Source: Arthrobacter bussei (GTDB taxonomy: Bacteria; Actinomycetota; Actinomycetes; Actinomycetales; Micrococcaceae). Taken from it: 64,000 nucleotides of DNA. Below are positions 35,712-43,650 of the stretch, one piece after another. How positions within the stretch are numbered: position 1 is the first letter of the stretch; the number at the start of each line of letters is the position of its first letter. The DNA lies in the NCBI RefSeq assembly GCF_009377195.2, contig NZ_VJXX01000001.1:1550001-1614000 (forward strand). The letters are read 5' to 3'. The translations under genes were made by a program, and so were the position numbers. The notes beneath the pieces were generated by a model, which searched no databases, was not told where the DNA came from, and saw only the letters and a list, made by a program, of their open reading frames with translations.

Positions 35712-35910
35712 TCCTCCCCGCTCTGTAGGGGACCTGAGAGTTTCCGCAGGACGCGTTGCCTGCTTGCACCGTCGGTGAGCGCCGAGTGGATGTCGGGGCT
35801 GCTTTCCAGAGTTGCCTAGCCGCAGCGGTGCATTGGCCTGAGAGATTCCTGGGGAGGAGTTGCTCCTACGGCGCCTGCCGGTGTGGTGGACGGGAGGACT
35901 CTCCCGCTGC
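35712..35910 (-). promoter_or_regulatory. Tandem glycine riboswitch upstream of gcvP
   Basis: On the minus strand the region contains two copies of the glycine-aptamer signatures: GGGAGAG (35905-35899) then GGAATCTCTCAGG for aptamer 1, and CACCGACGGTGCAAGC, GGAAACTCTCAGGT and ACAGAGCGGGGAGGA for aptamer 2. Order and spacing match the classic gcv tandem riboswitch. It ends about 50 nt before the gcvP start. No terminator hairpin is evident between it and gcvP, so control of translation start is likely. Confidence 0.93.
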
Positions 35911-36143
35911 AGATCGATGGCGTATTCAGTTGGGTGTTCGGGCGGCGTGTGAGCCGTCCCACAGCCTACCGCGCAGGGCGGAAGGGAGGCAAAGCCCGAC
36001 GTCGACGGGCGGAACAGTACCGTGTCCCCGCCCGTGCCGGAAGAGTGCGCCATGAATGCTCCCGAGGAGCCGTCGGACCGGCGCGATGCAGGCTTAGCGT
36101 GGAGACAGGTCCCCTGCTCACCACTGCCCGACCTGGAGTATCG

Positions 36144-37196
36144 ATGACGATCCCCCGCTTCCGCCCGGCTCTCGCCGCGCTCGCCCTGCTGGCCGCCGTC
36201 GTCCTCCCGGCGCCTCCCGCCTCCGCGGCGGGGGCCTCCTACGTGGCGCTCGGGGACTCCTACTCCTCGGGCACCGGCACGCGCGCCTACCTGGCGGACG
36301 GGACGGCCTGCCAGCGCTCCGTGTACGCCTATCCGTCGCTCATCGCGAGCGCCAGGGGGTACGCGCTGAATCTCCGGGCGTGCTCCGGGGCCACCATTTC
36401 CGACGTCGCCGCGACGCAGCTGGGCGCGCTGACGCCGACCACCGCCTACGTCTCGCTGAGCGTCGGCGGCAATGACGCCGCTTTCGTCTCCGTCCTGACC
36501 GAGTGCGCCAAGCCGGCGTGGATGAGCAACTGCACCGCGGCCGTCGACAGGGCGCAGGCGATCATCACCGATCAGCTGCCGGGACGCCTCGCTTCGCTCT
36601 ACGGGCAGATCCGCGCACGGGCACCCCGGGCGGCCGTGACCATCGCCGGATACCCCCGCATCTTCAACGGTGAGGACTGCAACGCCGCCACGTGGTTCTC
36701 ACCCGCCGAGGAGTCGAGGCTGAACGCCATGGCAGACCTCCTCAACCGGACGACGGCGGCCGCGGCCGCCACCGCGGGCTTCGCCTTCCGTGACCCGGCG
36801 CCGGCGTTCACCGGTCACGCCGTGTGCGACGACGTCGAGTGGCTGAACGGGCTCTCCAGCCCGATCTCCGACTCCTACCACCCGAACCGGACGGGCCACG
36901 CGTCCGGGTACGCACCGCTGATGGGTGCGGCGCTGACGGGGGCCAGCGTCGCCGTCACACGGGAGACGCTGCAGTCCGCGGAGGCCGCCGCCCCTGCCCT
37001 CACGGAGCAGCAGGCAGCGTACTCCGCGACGGACCGGCGCATCCGGCCCGAGGAGTTCGTCCTGCCCGACCTGAAGAGCCGGTCGGCGCGGGCCGCTGCG
37101 GCGCGGGCCGGCGTCGACCTCGCGGACCCGGCGAGCATCGCGCGGGCGGATCGCGCCGCGGAGGCCGCTCAGGCCGCTCAGGCCCGGGAACGGTAG
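36144..37196 (+). CDS. Secreted SGNH/GDSL-family hydrolase
   Basis: A 350-residue exported esterase/lipase. Signal peptide about 1-28 ([15 protein letters not shown]). SGNH blocks: [13 protein letters not shown] (nucleophile Ser), Gly block, SVGGNDAAF and [10 protein letters not shown] (catalytic Asp/His). Six or so cysteines form likely disulfides, as in Streptomyces SGNH lipases. A C-terminal Ala-rich helical tail (about 285-350) follows the catalytic domain, unusual for the family. GGAG 7 nt before the ATG at 36144. Confidence 0.92.
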   Translation: MTIPRFRPALAALALLAAVVLPAPPASAAGASYVALGDSYSSGTGTRAYLADGTACQRSVYAYPSLIASARGYALNLRACSGATISDVAATQLGALTPTTAYVSLSVGGNDAAFVSVLTECAKPAWMSNCTAAVDRAQAIITDQLPGRLASLYGQIRARAPRAAVTIAGYPRIFNGEDCNAATWFSPAEESRLNAMADLLNRTTAAAAATAGFAFRDPAPAFTGHAVCDDVEWLNGLSSPISDSYHPNRTGHASGYAPLMGAALTGASVAVTRETLQSAEAAAPALTEQQAAYSATDRRIRPEEFVLPDLKSRSARAAAARAGVDLADPASIARADRAAEAAQAAQARER

Positions 37197-37199
37197 CCG

Positions 37200-37220
37200 C
37201 GCGCCGGTCCCCCCGGCGCG
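37200..37220. terminator. Bidirectional terminator between SGNH hydrolase and LysR genes
   Basis: CGCGCCGG (37200-37207) pairs with CCGGCGCG (37213-37220), loop TCCCC, between two convergent genes. Confidence 0.65.
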
Positions 37221-37246
37221 ATGGTGCGGTGTCCCTCGGCTCGGGG

Positions 37247-38164
37247 TCAGCCGGGCTTGCCGTGCGTCTGCGCGGCAGCCTCCCGCAGCAGCCCGACGAC
37301 GTGGCGGATGCCGGGGCTCTCCGCCATGGTGCGCCGATGCACCACGCCGACCTGGCGCGCCGGCGTGGGCCGCACGACGGGCACGACGACGACCCGCTCC
37401 GGCAGCACGGGCCGTCCCAGCCTCGGCACGAGCGCCACGGCGACGCCCTGCTCGACGAGGGCGATGTGCGTCGCGAAGTCGTCGTCGTACAGCCGGATGT
37501 CCGGCAGGCGCCCGAGATCCGCATGGAGCTTCAGGAGGGCTTCGTTGCAGATGGCTCCGTGCGGCGTGCTGACCCAGGTCTGGTCCACGAAATCGGCGGG
37601 TTCCACCGAGACACGGCCCGCGAGCGCGTGGTCGTCACGGACCAGGAGATCGGCCACGTCCTCGCACAGCCACTCCAGCTCGAGGTTCTCCGGCACGCCC
37701 AGCGGCACCGAGTTCCAGTTGTGGACGATCCCGAGATCGGCCTTCCCCTCCGCGACCCGCGCCACGGCCTGGCGGGGATCGTCCGAGCTCACCCTCAGGT
37801 CCAGGTCCGTCCCCTCGGCGGCGATCCGCCCAAGCACCGGTCCGATCAGCCCGCGGCACGCCGTCGAGAAGGCCACGAGCTGCAGGCGCCCCCGAGGTTC
37901 ACCGGGCTCCGACAGGAGGGAGGACTGCAGCGCCTCGAGGTCCGCGAGCATGCGGCGGCCGTAGTCCGCGAGCACGTTGCCCCGCTCGGTGAGGAGGACG
38001 CCGCGGCCGTGCCGCTCGAGCAGGGGCACGCCGGTCTGCCGCTCGAGCTTCTTGATCTGCTGGGAGATCGCCGACGGGCTGAAGTCGAGAGCCGCCGCTG
38101 CCCCGATGACGGAGCCCGTCTGGCGGACAGCGGCGAGGGCCTGCAGGGCGGAAGGATCAATCAT
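37247..38164 (-). CDS. LysR-family regulator (ArgP/CysB-like)
   Basis: A 305-residue LysR-type regulator: winged HTH (LQALAAVRQTGSVIGAAAAL; SPSAISQQIKKLERQTG) and a periplasmic-binding-fold effector domain. It is divergent from the EamA permease gene with 72 bp between starts, so it most likely controls that exporter. No clear ribosome site precedes the ATG at 38164; a leaderless or short-leader mRNA is possible. Confidence 0.93.
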   Translation of the reverse strand: MIDPSALQALAAVRQTGSVIGAAAALDFSPSAISQQIKKLERQTGVPLLERHGRGVLLTERGNVLADYGRRMLADLEALQSSLLSEPGEPRGRLQLVAFSTACRGLIGPVLGRIAAEGTDLDLRVSSDDPRQAVARVAEGKADLGIVHNWNSVPLGVPENLELEWLCEDVADLLVRDDHALAGRVSVEPADFVDQTWVSTPHGAICNEALLKLHADLGRLPDIRLYDDDFATHIALVEQGVAVALVPRLGRPVLPERVVVVPVVRPTPARQVGVVHRRTMAESPGIRHVVGLLREAAAQTHGKPG

Positions 38165-38236
38165 GAAGGAAACGTACACGATTGCGTGTATTTTTGTGCG
38201 CTGGTCCTTCACGCTCCTTCGCGGTTGACTGGCACC

Positions 38237-39205
38237 ATGACCCGTCGCCACTGCCTTCTCGCCCTGCTCGTGGCCGTGCTGTGGGGCCTCAACTTCGTCG
38301 CCATCGACCTGGGGCTGCACCCGGCCGACGGAGCGGAGGTCCCACCCCTGCTGTTCGTCGCCCTGCGCTTCGCCCTGGTGGTCCTCCCGTGGATCTTCTT
38401 CATCCGGAAGCCCGACATCAGCTGGACGGCGATCATCGGGGTCGGGCTCTTCATGAGCGCCGGCCAGTTCGGCCTGCTCTACCTCGCGATCTCCCTCGGC
38501 ATGCCGGCCGGGCTCGCCTCGCTCGTCCTCCAGGCGCAGGTCCTGCTGACCGTGCTCCTCGCGGCGGTCTTCCTCGGTGACCGTCCACGACCGCTCCAGC
38601 TCGCCGGGCTGGTCCTCGGCGCGCTCGGGCTGCTCGTCGTCGCTTTCGGCCGGAGCGCGGTGGCCCCGCTGCTGCCGCTCGTCGTCGTCCTCGCCGCGGC
38701 ACTGTCGTGGGCCGTGGGGAACGTGATCGCACGCAGAGCCCGCGCCGCATCGGGACTGGGCCTCGTCGTCTGGTCCGGCGCCGTGGTCCCCCTGCCGCTG
38801 CTGGGCCTCTCGCTCGTGGTCGACGGGCCGGCCGCCGTCGGCGACGCGCTCCTGCATCTGCAGCCCGTGACCATCGCGAGCGCCCTCTACACCGCGGCCC
38901 TCGCCTCACTCGTCGGATACGGCATCTGGAACCATCTCCTCGCTGTCTACGAGCCCGCGTCCGTGGTGCCTTTCACCCTGCTGGTCCCGGTGGTCGGGAT
39001 GGGGGCGGCCTGGCTCGTGCTCGCCGAGGTGCCGTCAGCCATCGAGGTGCTCGGGGCCGTCGTCCTGCTCGCCGGTGTGGCCACGGCCCTTGCCCGTCCG
39101 CGCCGCGTCCGTCACCATCGGGACACACCGATGAATCCCGGACCGGCGCCGCGTCTACAGGCTGTGGTCCGGGACGCGGACCGTCAGACCCAAGGAGCAT
39201 CATGA
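38237..39205 (+). CDS. EamA/DMT-family transporter
   Basis: A 322-residue protein with ten membrane helices in two EamA repeats (LLALLVAVLWGLNFVAIDLG; SAGQFGLLYLAISLGMPAGL; YGIWNHLLAVYEPASVVPFT). RhtA/YdcZ-like metabolite exporters are the closest group. The hydrophilic C-terminal 40 residues overlap the next gene by ATGA. Probably regulated by the divergent LysR protein. Confidence 0.93.
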   Translation: MTRRHCLLALLVAVLWGLNFVAIDLGLHPADGAEVPPLLFVALRFALVVLPWIFFIRKPDISWTAIIGVGLFMSAGQFGLLYLAISLGMPAGLASLVLQAQVLLTVLLAAVFLGDRPRPLQLAGLVLGALGLLVVAFGRSAVAPLLPLVVVLAAALSWAVGNVIARRARAASGLGLVVWSGAVVPLPLLGLSLVVDGPAAVGDALLHLQPVTIASALYTAALASLVGYGIWNHLLAVYEPASVVPFTLLVPVVGMGAAWLVLAEVPSAIEVLGAVVLLAGVATALARPRRVRHHRDTPMNPGPAPRLQAVVRDADRQTQGAS

Positions 39206-39639
39206 CGCACCACGACATCCCCGGAGACCTGTTCGAGCAGTACGCATCGGCCGTCCTGCAGAAGGACGCGGAGGCGCTCCTGTCCCTGTACGACGACGAC
39301 GTGCGGGTCTTCGATCTCTGGTCCGAGTGGTCCTACGAGGGGAAGGCCGCATGGCGCGTGGCGATCGGGCAGTGGTTCGGTTCGATCGGCGAGGAGAACG
39401 TCGGCGTGGTGTTCGACGACGTGCGCTCGGTCGTCGTCGAGGACCTCGCGACGATCGTCGCGAACATCTCCTACCGCGAGACGGAGTCGGACGGCGCGGA
39501 GGGGCGCGGTATGGACAATCGCCTGACCTGGGTGCTCCGACGTTCGGCCGACGGGTGGCGGATCGTGCACGAGCACACCTCGGCCCCCGTGGACGCAGGG
39601 ACGGGCTCCGTCAGGCTGGAGCGTCGGGCTGCCGGGTAG
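39202..39639 (+). CDS. SnoaL/NTF2-like protein
   Basis: A 145-residue cone-shaped-fold protein of the SnoaL/DUF4440 group (YASAVLQKDAEALLSLYDDDV; WSYEGKAAWRVAIGQWF; RLTWVLRRSADGWRIVHEHTSAPV). Members are enzymes or ligand-binding proteins; function unknown. AAGGAG 5 nt before the ATG and ATGA overlap with the EamA gene indicate translational coupling. Confidence 0.88.
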   Translation: MTHHDIPGDLFEQYASAVLQKDAEALLSLYDDDVRVFDLWSEWSYEGKAAWRVAIGQWFGSIGEENVGVVFDDVRSVVVEDLATIVANISYRETESDGAEGRGMDNRLTWVLRRSADGWRIVHEHTSAPVDAGTGSVRLERRAAG

Positions 39640-39647
39640 CCGGGGCC

Positions 39648-40364
39648 TCAGGCGTCCTGCTGCTCCTCGGCGCCGGCGCCCAGCGCCCTCCGCACGGCTG
39701 CTTCGATGTGGATGCGCGTGGTCGGGAACACCGGCACAGGGCTGTCATCCGCGGTGATCAGGAGTTCGATCTCCGTGCAACCGAGAATGATGCCCTCGGC
39801 TCCCCGGTGGACCAGGTCCTGGATGATCCGCCGGTACTCGGCCCGAGAGTCGTCGGCAACGATCCCTCGCACCAGTTCCTCGTAGATGACCCGGTGGACG
39901 ATCGCGCGGTCGGTACCGGTCGGTATGACCGAATCGATGCCGGCCGAGGTGAGGCGGCCACGAAGGAAGGGCTGTTCCATCGTGAAGGCCGTGCCGAGCA
40001 GACCCACGCGACGGAGTCCCTGCTCCTGGATGCGCGCCGACGTCGCGTCGCCGATGTGCAGGACGGGGATGGAGACGGCCTCCTCGATACTGTCGATGAC
40101 GATGTGCATGGTGTTCGTGCACAGCACCAGCAGCTCCGCCCCGGCACTCTCGAGTGCGCGGGCCCGTGATGCCAGCAGCTCTCCGGCCTGCTCCCACCGA
40201 CCAGCGGCCTGCAGCCGCTCGATATCGGCGAAGTCGACCGAATCCAGCAGGACGCGCGCCGAGTGGACACCGCCCAACTGCTCTTGCACGAGCTCGTTGG
40301 CCAGCCGGTAGTACTCGGCCGAAGACTCCCAGCTCATTCCTCCGAGCATCCCGATGACCTGCAC
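39648..40364 (-). CDS. Aspartate/glutamate racemase family protein
   Basis: A 238-residue cofactor-independent amino-acid racemase (YgeA-type). Catalytic cysteines Cys82 (VLCTNTMH) and Cys196 (ILGCTEIELL) are both present, and the N-terminal IGMLGGMSWESS loop is typical. Substrate could be Asp, Glu or a broad set of amino acids. A perfect 15-bp palindrome sits 10 nt upstream of the ATG. Confidence 0.93.
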   Translation of the reverse strand: MQVIGMLGGMSWESSAEYYRLANELVQEQLGGVHSARVLLDSVDFADIERLQAAGRWEQAGELLASRARALESAGAELLVLCTNTMHIVIDSIEEAVSIPVLHIGDATSARIQEQGLRRVGLLGTAFTMEQPFLRGRLTSAGIDSVIPTGTDRAIVHRVIYEELVRGIVADDSRAEYRRIIQDLVHRGAEGIILGCTEIELLITADDSPVPVFPTTRIHIEAAVRRALGAGAEEQQDA

Positions 40365-40373
40365 GTCGTCCTC

Positions 40374-40388
40374 CGCACTAGTAGTGCG
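40374..40388 (-). promoter_or_regulatory. Palindrome upstream of the racemase gene
   Basis: CGCACTA-G-TAGTGCG is a perfect inverted repeat 10 nt upstream of the racemase start. It may be an operator or a short leader hairpin. Confidence 0.4.
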
Positions 40389-40398
40389 TGGAGTGAAC

Positions 40399-40415
40399 TA
40401 CCGGGTCTCCCGGTA
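40399..40415 (-). terminator. Stem-loop after the VKOR gene
   Basis: TACCGGG-TCT-CCCGGTA (7-bp stem, 3-nt loop) lies 68 nt past the VKOR stop, between it and the racemase promoter. A modest terminator for the thiol/metal operon. Confidence 0.5.
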
Positions 40416-40483
40416 AGTGGCTCCATGATCTCCTGGCAAGGATGGCGCCGCGCGCAGGGCCACGGCCGGGCGTGCGGACCCCG

Positions 40484-41128
40484 TCAGGTGAAGACGTGGA
40501 GGAAGCGGAAGAACACGGAGGCGGCGACGGCGATGTAGGTCAGGGCGATGATCGGTCCGACCCAGTCCGTGAGCCATCGGGTGAGGCCGGCGGGCGCGGG
40601 GATGACCCCCTGGGCCAGGTTCCTGAGGGTGGTGAGGATGACCAGGGGGATCATCGCCGCCCAGACGATCATGCAGTACAGGCACATGATGTAGATGTCG
40701 AACAGGGCCTGGCTCCACAGCCACACCGCGAAGACGGCCCCGAGGGTGACACCCACCTGGAGGCCGAGCCAGTACCAGCGGGCGAACCGGGCGCCGGCGA
40801 GCAGTGCCATGCCGGTGGTGACGATGATGCTGAAGCCGACGAGGCCGATGAAGGGGTTGGGAAACCCGAAGAGCTCCGACTGCCAGGTCTCCATGACCTG
40901 GCCGCAGGACACCCACGGATTGATGTCGCAGCTGGTGATGTGGTCCGGGTCCCGGTAGAGCTCGAGCTTCTCGAGGATCAGGATGCCGGCCGCGATCCAG
41001 CCGGTGATGCCCGTGGCCAGCATGATCAGCCCGAGGGCACGGGGACGCGCGAAGGCGGGGACGTCGACGTCCTGATCCGCCCCCGGTGTCGTCCGCTGCG
41101 TGGGGTGCACCTGGAGGGATGGTCGCAT
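40484..41128 (-). CDS. Vitamin K epoxide reductase family protein (DsbB analogue)
   Basis: A 214-residue membrane oxidoreductase. Four to five membrane helices with the loop cysteine pair Cys67/Cys75 (SCDINPWVSC) and the active-site Cys149-Leu-Tyr-Cys152. In actinobacteria VKOR re-oxidises DsbA-like proteins with menaquinone. It starts 9 nt after the stop of the DsbA-like gene, its likely partner. Confidence 0.94.
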   Translation of the reverse strand: MRPSLQVHPTQRTTPGADQDVDVPAFARPRALGLIMLATGITGWIAAGILILEKLELYRDPDHITSCDINPWVSCGQVMETWQSELFGFPNPFIGLVGFSIIVTTGMALLAGARFARWYWLGLQVGVTLGAVFAVWLWSQALFDIYIMCLYCMIVWAAMIPLVILTTLRNLAQGVIPAPAGLTRWLTDWVGPIIALTYIAVAASVFFRFLHVFT

Positions 41129-41137
41129 CGCCGGCCC

Positions 41138-41833
41138 CTAGCGGCTGATGGCGGTGTCGATGAGCCGGCGGAACTCCTCCTCGCTGGCGGGCTGGATCTT
41201 CCGGCCCTCCAGGAAGAAGGTGGGAGTCCCCTGGACGTCGAGGGCCAGTCCGTCGTTCTTGTCCCTGGTGACGCGCTCCATGGTCGCGGGATCCGCGACG
41301 GCGGCGTCGTAGGCGGCCATGTCGAGGCCGAGGTCCTCGGCGTGGCCCCTGAAGACGGGCGACCTGTCCTCGTCAGTGTGTGACCATTCGGTCTGCGTCT
41401 GGTACATCCGGGCGTGCATCTCCTTGAACCTGCCCTGCTGCGCAGCGGCTTCGACGGCGACGGCTGCGGTCTCGGAGTTCGGGTGACCGGGCAGCGGGAA
41501 GTACCGGGATACGACCGTCAGGTTCTCCTCGTACTCCTCGGAGAGGTCTTCGACGAGCGGGTACGCGGCAAGGCAGGATTCGCACTCGAAGTCGAGGAAC
41601 TCGACCAGCACGGCCTTCTCGTCCGTGGCCTGGGACAGCCGGTGGCTGTCCGCGCGCACCACCTGGGCATCGGCACCGGTGGCGTCGGCGGTCCGGGAGG
41701 GATCGTCGCCGAGGTTGCCGATGATGACCACCAGCGCCACGACGAGCGCCGCGGCGGCGAGCAGCCCGATCACTATGCGGTTCTGCAGGCTCAGGCCGGT
41801 CTTCGTGCTGGTCCGTGGCGCTTGGGTCGGCAC
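41138..41833 (-). CDS. Membrane-anchored DsbA-like thiol oxidoreductase
   Basis: A 231-residue thioredoxin-fold protein with one N-terminal membrane helix (about 20-39) and an extracytoplasmic domain. Active site FLDFECESCLAA (Cys84/Cys87) and cis-Pro loop GTPTFFLEG. It introduces disulfides in exported proteins, recycled by the VKOR gene just downstream. Candidate clients in this window include several exported proteins with paired cysteines. It follows the CDF transporter gene by 81 nt. Confidence 0.94.
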   Translation of the reverse strand: MPTQAPRTSTKTGLSLQNRIVIGLLAAAALVVALVVIIGNLGDDPSRTADATGADAQVVRADSHRLSQATDEKAVLVEFLDFECESCLAAYPLVEDLSEEYEENLTVVSRYFPLPGHPNSETAAVAVEAAAQQGRFKEMHARMYQTQTEWSHTDEDRSPVFRGHAEDLGLDMAAYDAAVADPATMERVTRDKNDGLALDVQGTPTFFLEGRKIQPASEEEFRRLIDTAISR

Positions 41834-41914
41834 AGGGAAGTCTCCTCGTCGGCTGGGTGCGTCGTCGTGCTCGGTCCCGCCGGGACCGGGTGGAGCGGGT
41901 GTTCGGCCGGTCTT

Positions 41915-42814
41915 CTATCCGTGTGCGCAGCAGGCGCAGGGCGCGTCCGCCGCCGCCGAGCCGGAGCTCTCCGGCACACCGGCGGCGACGGGGGTACCTC
42001 CAGGCCTGGCCGTCAGCGTCAACGGCGCGGGTCCCGCACCCGTGCTCGTCGCGGGTGCCGCTGCACCCGCGCCGGAGCCGGTGCTGCAGCAGGAGTCCCG
42101 GCCGTCGTCGGATGTGTTCCTGCCGGCATCAACGCTCTCGTCGTCCCCGAGGTTTCCGACGGTCGGGGCGCAGCAGGAGTCGCCCTTCCAGGCTTCGCGG
42201 CCTTCCTTGATGGCGACGGCGGCGATCACCAGGGCGGCGATGGGGTCGGCCCAGGACCACCCGAGGGTGCTGTTGAGCAGCAGGCCGACCAGCAGGACGC
42301 CGGACAGATAGGTGCAGAGCAGGGTCTGCTTGGAATCCGCGACCGCCGAACGGGACCCGAGCTCGCGCCCGGCGCGGCGCTGCGCCCAGGACAGGAACGG
42401 CATCACGGCGAGACTGACCGCGGCGAGGACGATCCCCACGAGGGAGTGCTCGGCCTCCGCCCCGCCGAGCAGGCTGCGGATCGCATCGAAACCGACGAAG
42501 GCGGCGAGGCCGAAGAAGGAGAACGCGATCAGGCGCAGCGCGGTCCTCTCCCGGGCCTCCGGGTCGCGGCCGGCGAACTGCCAGGCCACAGCGGCCGCGG
42601 AGAGGACCTCGACGATCGAGTCCAGCCCGAAGCCGATCAGCGCGCTCGAGGACGCGATCGTCCCGGCGCTGATCGCGATCACCGCCTCGATCACGTTGTA
42701 GGTGATGGTCGCGGCGACGAAGAGACGGATCCGGCGGGAGAGGACCGCGCGACGCTCCGCGGTCGGAGCAGCCCGCCCCGGCCGGAGCGCGTCCAGTGAG
42801 GTGTGAGTGCTCAT
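41915..42814 (-). CDS. Cation diffusion facilitator-like transporter with cysteine-rich tail
   Basis: A 299-residue protein. Residues about 28-205 form a six-helix CDF-type membrane domain (GFGLDSIVEVLSAAAVAWQF carries the metal-site Asp; ADPIAALVIAAVAIKEG the second site). The remaining 90 residues are a disordered Gly/Ala/Pro/Ser tail with CC clusters (DSCCAPT, DSCCST, APCACCAHG) suited to soft-metal capture. Probably exports Cd/Zn/Co-like ions. Its ATG overlaps the stop of the small upstream gene (TGATGA). Confidence 0.88.
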   Translation of the reverse strand: MSTHTSLDALRPGRAAPTAERRAVLSRRIRLFVAATITYNVIEAVIAISAGTIASSSALIGFGLDSIVEVLSAAAVAWQFAGRDPEARERTALRLIAFSFFGLAAFVGFDAIRSLLGGAEAEHSLVGIVLAAVSLAVMPFLSWAQRRAGRELGSRSAVADSKQTLLCTYLSGVLLVGLLLNSTLGWSWADPIAALVIAAVAIKEGREAWKGDSCCAPTVGNLGDDESVDAGRNTSDDGRDSCCSTGSGAGAAAPATSTGAGPAPLTLTARPGGTPVAAGVPESSGSAAADAPCACCAHG

Positions 42815-42960
42815 CAGCAGCAGGCCTTCCCATCGATGTGGTGCCCCTCGGCGGTACAGCGGCAGTCGGGGTCACTGACCGCGACACCATGCAGGAGGGC
42901 CGTCAGTGCGTCGCCGAGCTTCTGGTCGGCCGGCACCTGGTGCGGGGTCGACGTCTCCAT
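42814..42960 (-). CDS. 48-residue cysteine/histidine-rich protein heading the metal operon
   Basis: A small gene with four cysteines (33, 35, 47, 48) and two adjacent histidines (40, 41) in its C-terminal third (DPDCRCTAEGHHIDGKACC). The stretch LGDALTALLHGVAVSDPDC looks like the C-terminal helix and metal-binding tail of CmtR/CadC-type ArsR-family repressors, but the winged helix is absent. It may be a truncated repressor or a free metal-binding peptide. The stop overlaps the CDF start. No ribosome site precedes it, and a -10-like TACTAT ends 6 nt before the ATG, predicting a leaderless mRNA. Confidence 0.6.
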   Translation of the reverse strand: METSTPHQVPADQKLGDALTALLHGVAVSDPDCRCTAEGHHIDGKACC

Positions 42961-42966
42961 ATCCCA

Positions 42967-42988
42967 ATAGTACATTCAAGCATGTACT
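42967..42988 (-). promoter_or_regulatory. Palindromic operator with -10 element of the metal/thiol operon
   Basis: AGTACAT-TCAAGC-ATGTACT (42969-42988) is a perfect 7-bp inverted repeat with 6-nt spacer, of the size and AT-rich character of ArsR/SmtB-CmtR operators. On the minus strand TACTAT (42972-42967) forms the -10 element and overlaps one arm, so binding would block transcription. Confidence 0.7.
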
Positions 42989-43100
42989 GGTTGGGGCGGA
43001 GCGGGTGCCCGGAAGCACCGGCGGTCGTATCGGTGCCGGCGCGCTCGCGGTTAGGGTCGTGGGCATTGGACCGACAGCATCCGGACAGGATTCCCGCTTC

Positions 43101-43535
43101 GTGCGGGCCTCACGCAGCACGATCGGCCGGGAGAGCACCACCTTCGGCTTCTCCATTCTCGTCACCGTCGTCTTCGGTCTCCTGCAGAAGGTCGAGGGGA
43201 GTCCCTCCATGGGGGCGATCTTCGTCTACACGGTGGGCGCCGTCCTCTCCTTCACCCTGCTGGAAGGGGTGCTCTCCCGCGCATTCACCGCCCCGATGCC
43301 GCAGCACCGCACCCAGACTCTCGCCCTCGGCACCAGCATGAACCTGGTCTCGGTCCTGGCCGGGATGGGCGCCGCGCTCCTCGTCGGGTCCGCGCTCTCC
43401 GGACTCTGGGCCTGGGGCCTCGCACCCTTCATCGGCAGCATCGCCTACCTGGTGGCCGAGAGCCTCGAGACGATGATCGGCGAGTGCATCCTGCGGGCGA
43501 GGGGGGACACGACGGCGGACGAGGTGACGCCGTGA
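43101..43535 (+). CDS. Uncharacterised membrane protein
   Basis: About 144 residues with three hydrophobic segments (FGFSILVTVVFGLLQ, TVGAVLSFTLLEGVL, NLVSVLAGMGAALLVGSAL). No family recognised. The GTG at 43101 has AGGA about 10 nt upstream; GTG at 43059 would add 14 residues. It diverges from the metal operon but shows no metal-binding motif. Confidence 0.65.
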   Translation: MRASRSTIGRESTTFGFSILVTVVFGLLQKVEGSPSMGAIFVYTVGAVLSFTLLEGVLSRAFTAPMPQHRTQTLALGTSMNLVSVLAGMGAALLVGSALSGLWAWGLAPFIGSIAYLVAESLETMIGECILRARGDTTADEVTP

Positions 43536-43650
43536 TCCCTGAGGGGCTCGTGCGGGCAGGTACATACGTATGCATGGAATAACGGGCTGAGGGTGCCGGT
43601 TCTACCAGCAGGCCCAGGGCGGGCCGGACAGCAAGCACAGGAGCGACACC

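Noticed and set aside
32841..35819. 992-codon plus-strand frame opposite gcvP
   Set aside because: Shadow of gcvP; low-complexity Gly/Arg/Val composition and it runs into the riboswitch.
35664..36053. N-terminal extension of gcvP
   Set aside because: It would translate the glycine riboswitch; the ATG at 35663 has GGAG and begins the family-typical sequence.
42906..43100. N-terminal extension of the membrane protein at 43101
   Set aside because: It would run antisense through the start of the Cys-rich gene and its operator and adds Gly/Arg/Pro-rich sequence without a hydrophobic or domain pattern.
43563..43572. CATACGTATG palindrome upstream of the LLM oxidoreductase
   Set aside because: Only 10 bp with no spacer; may be part of a promoter but is too short to call an operator.
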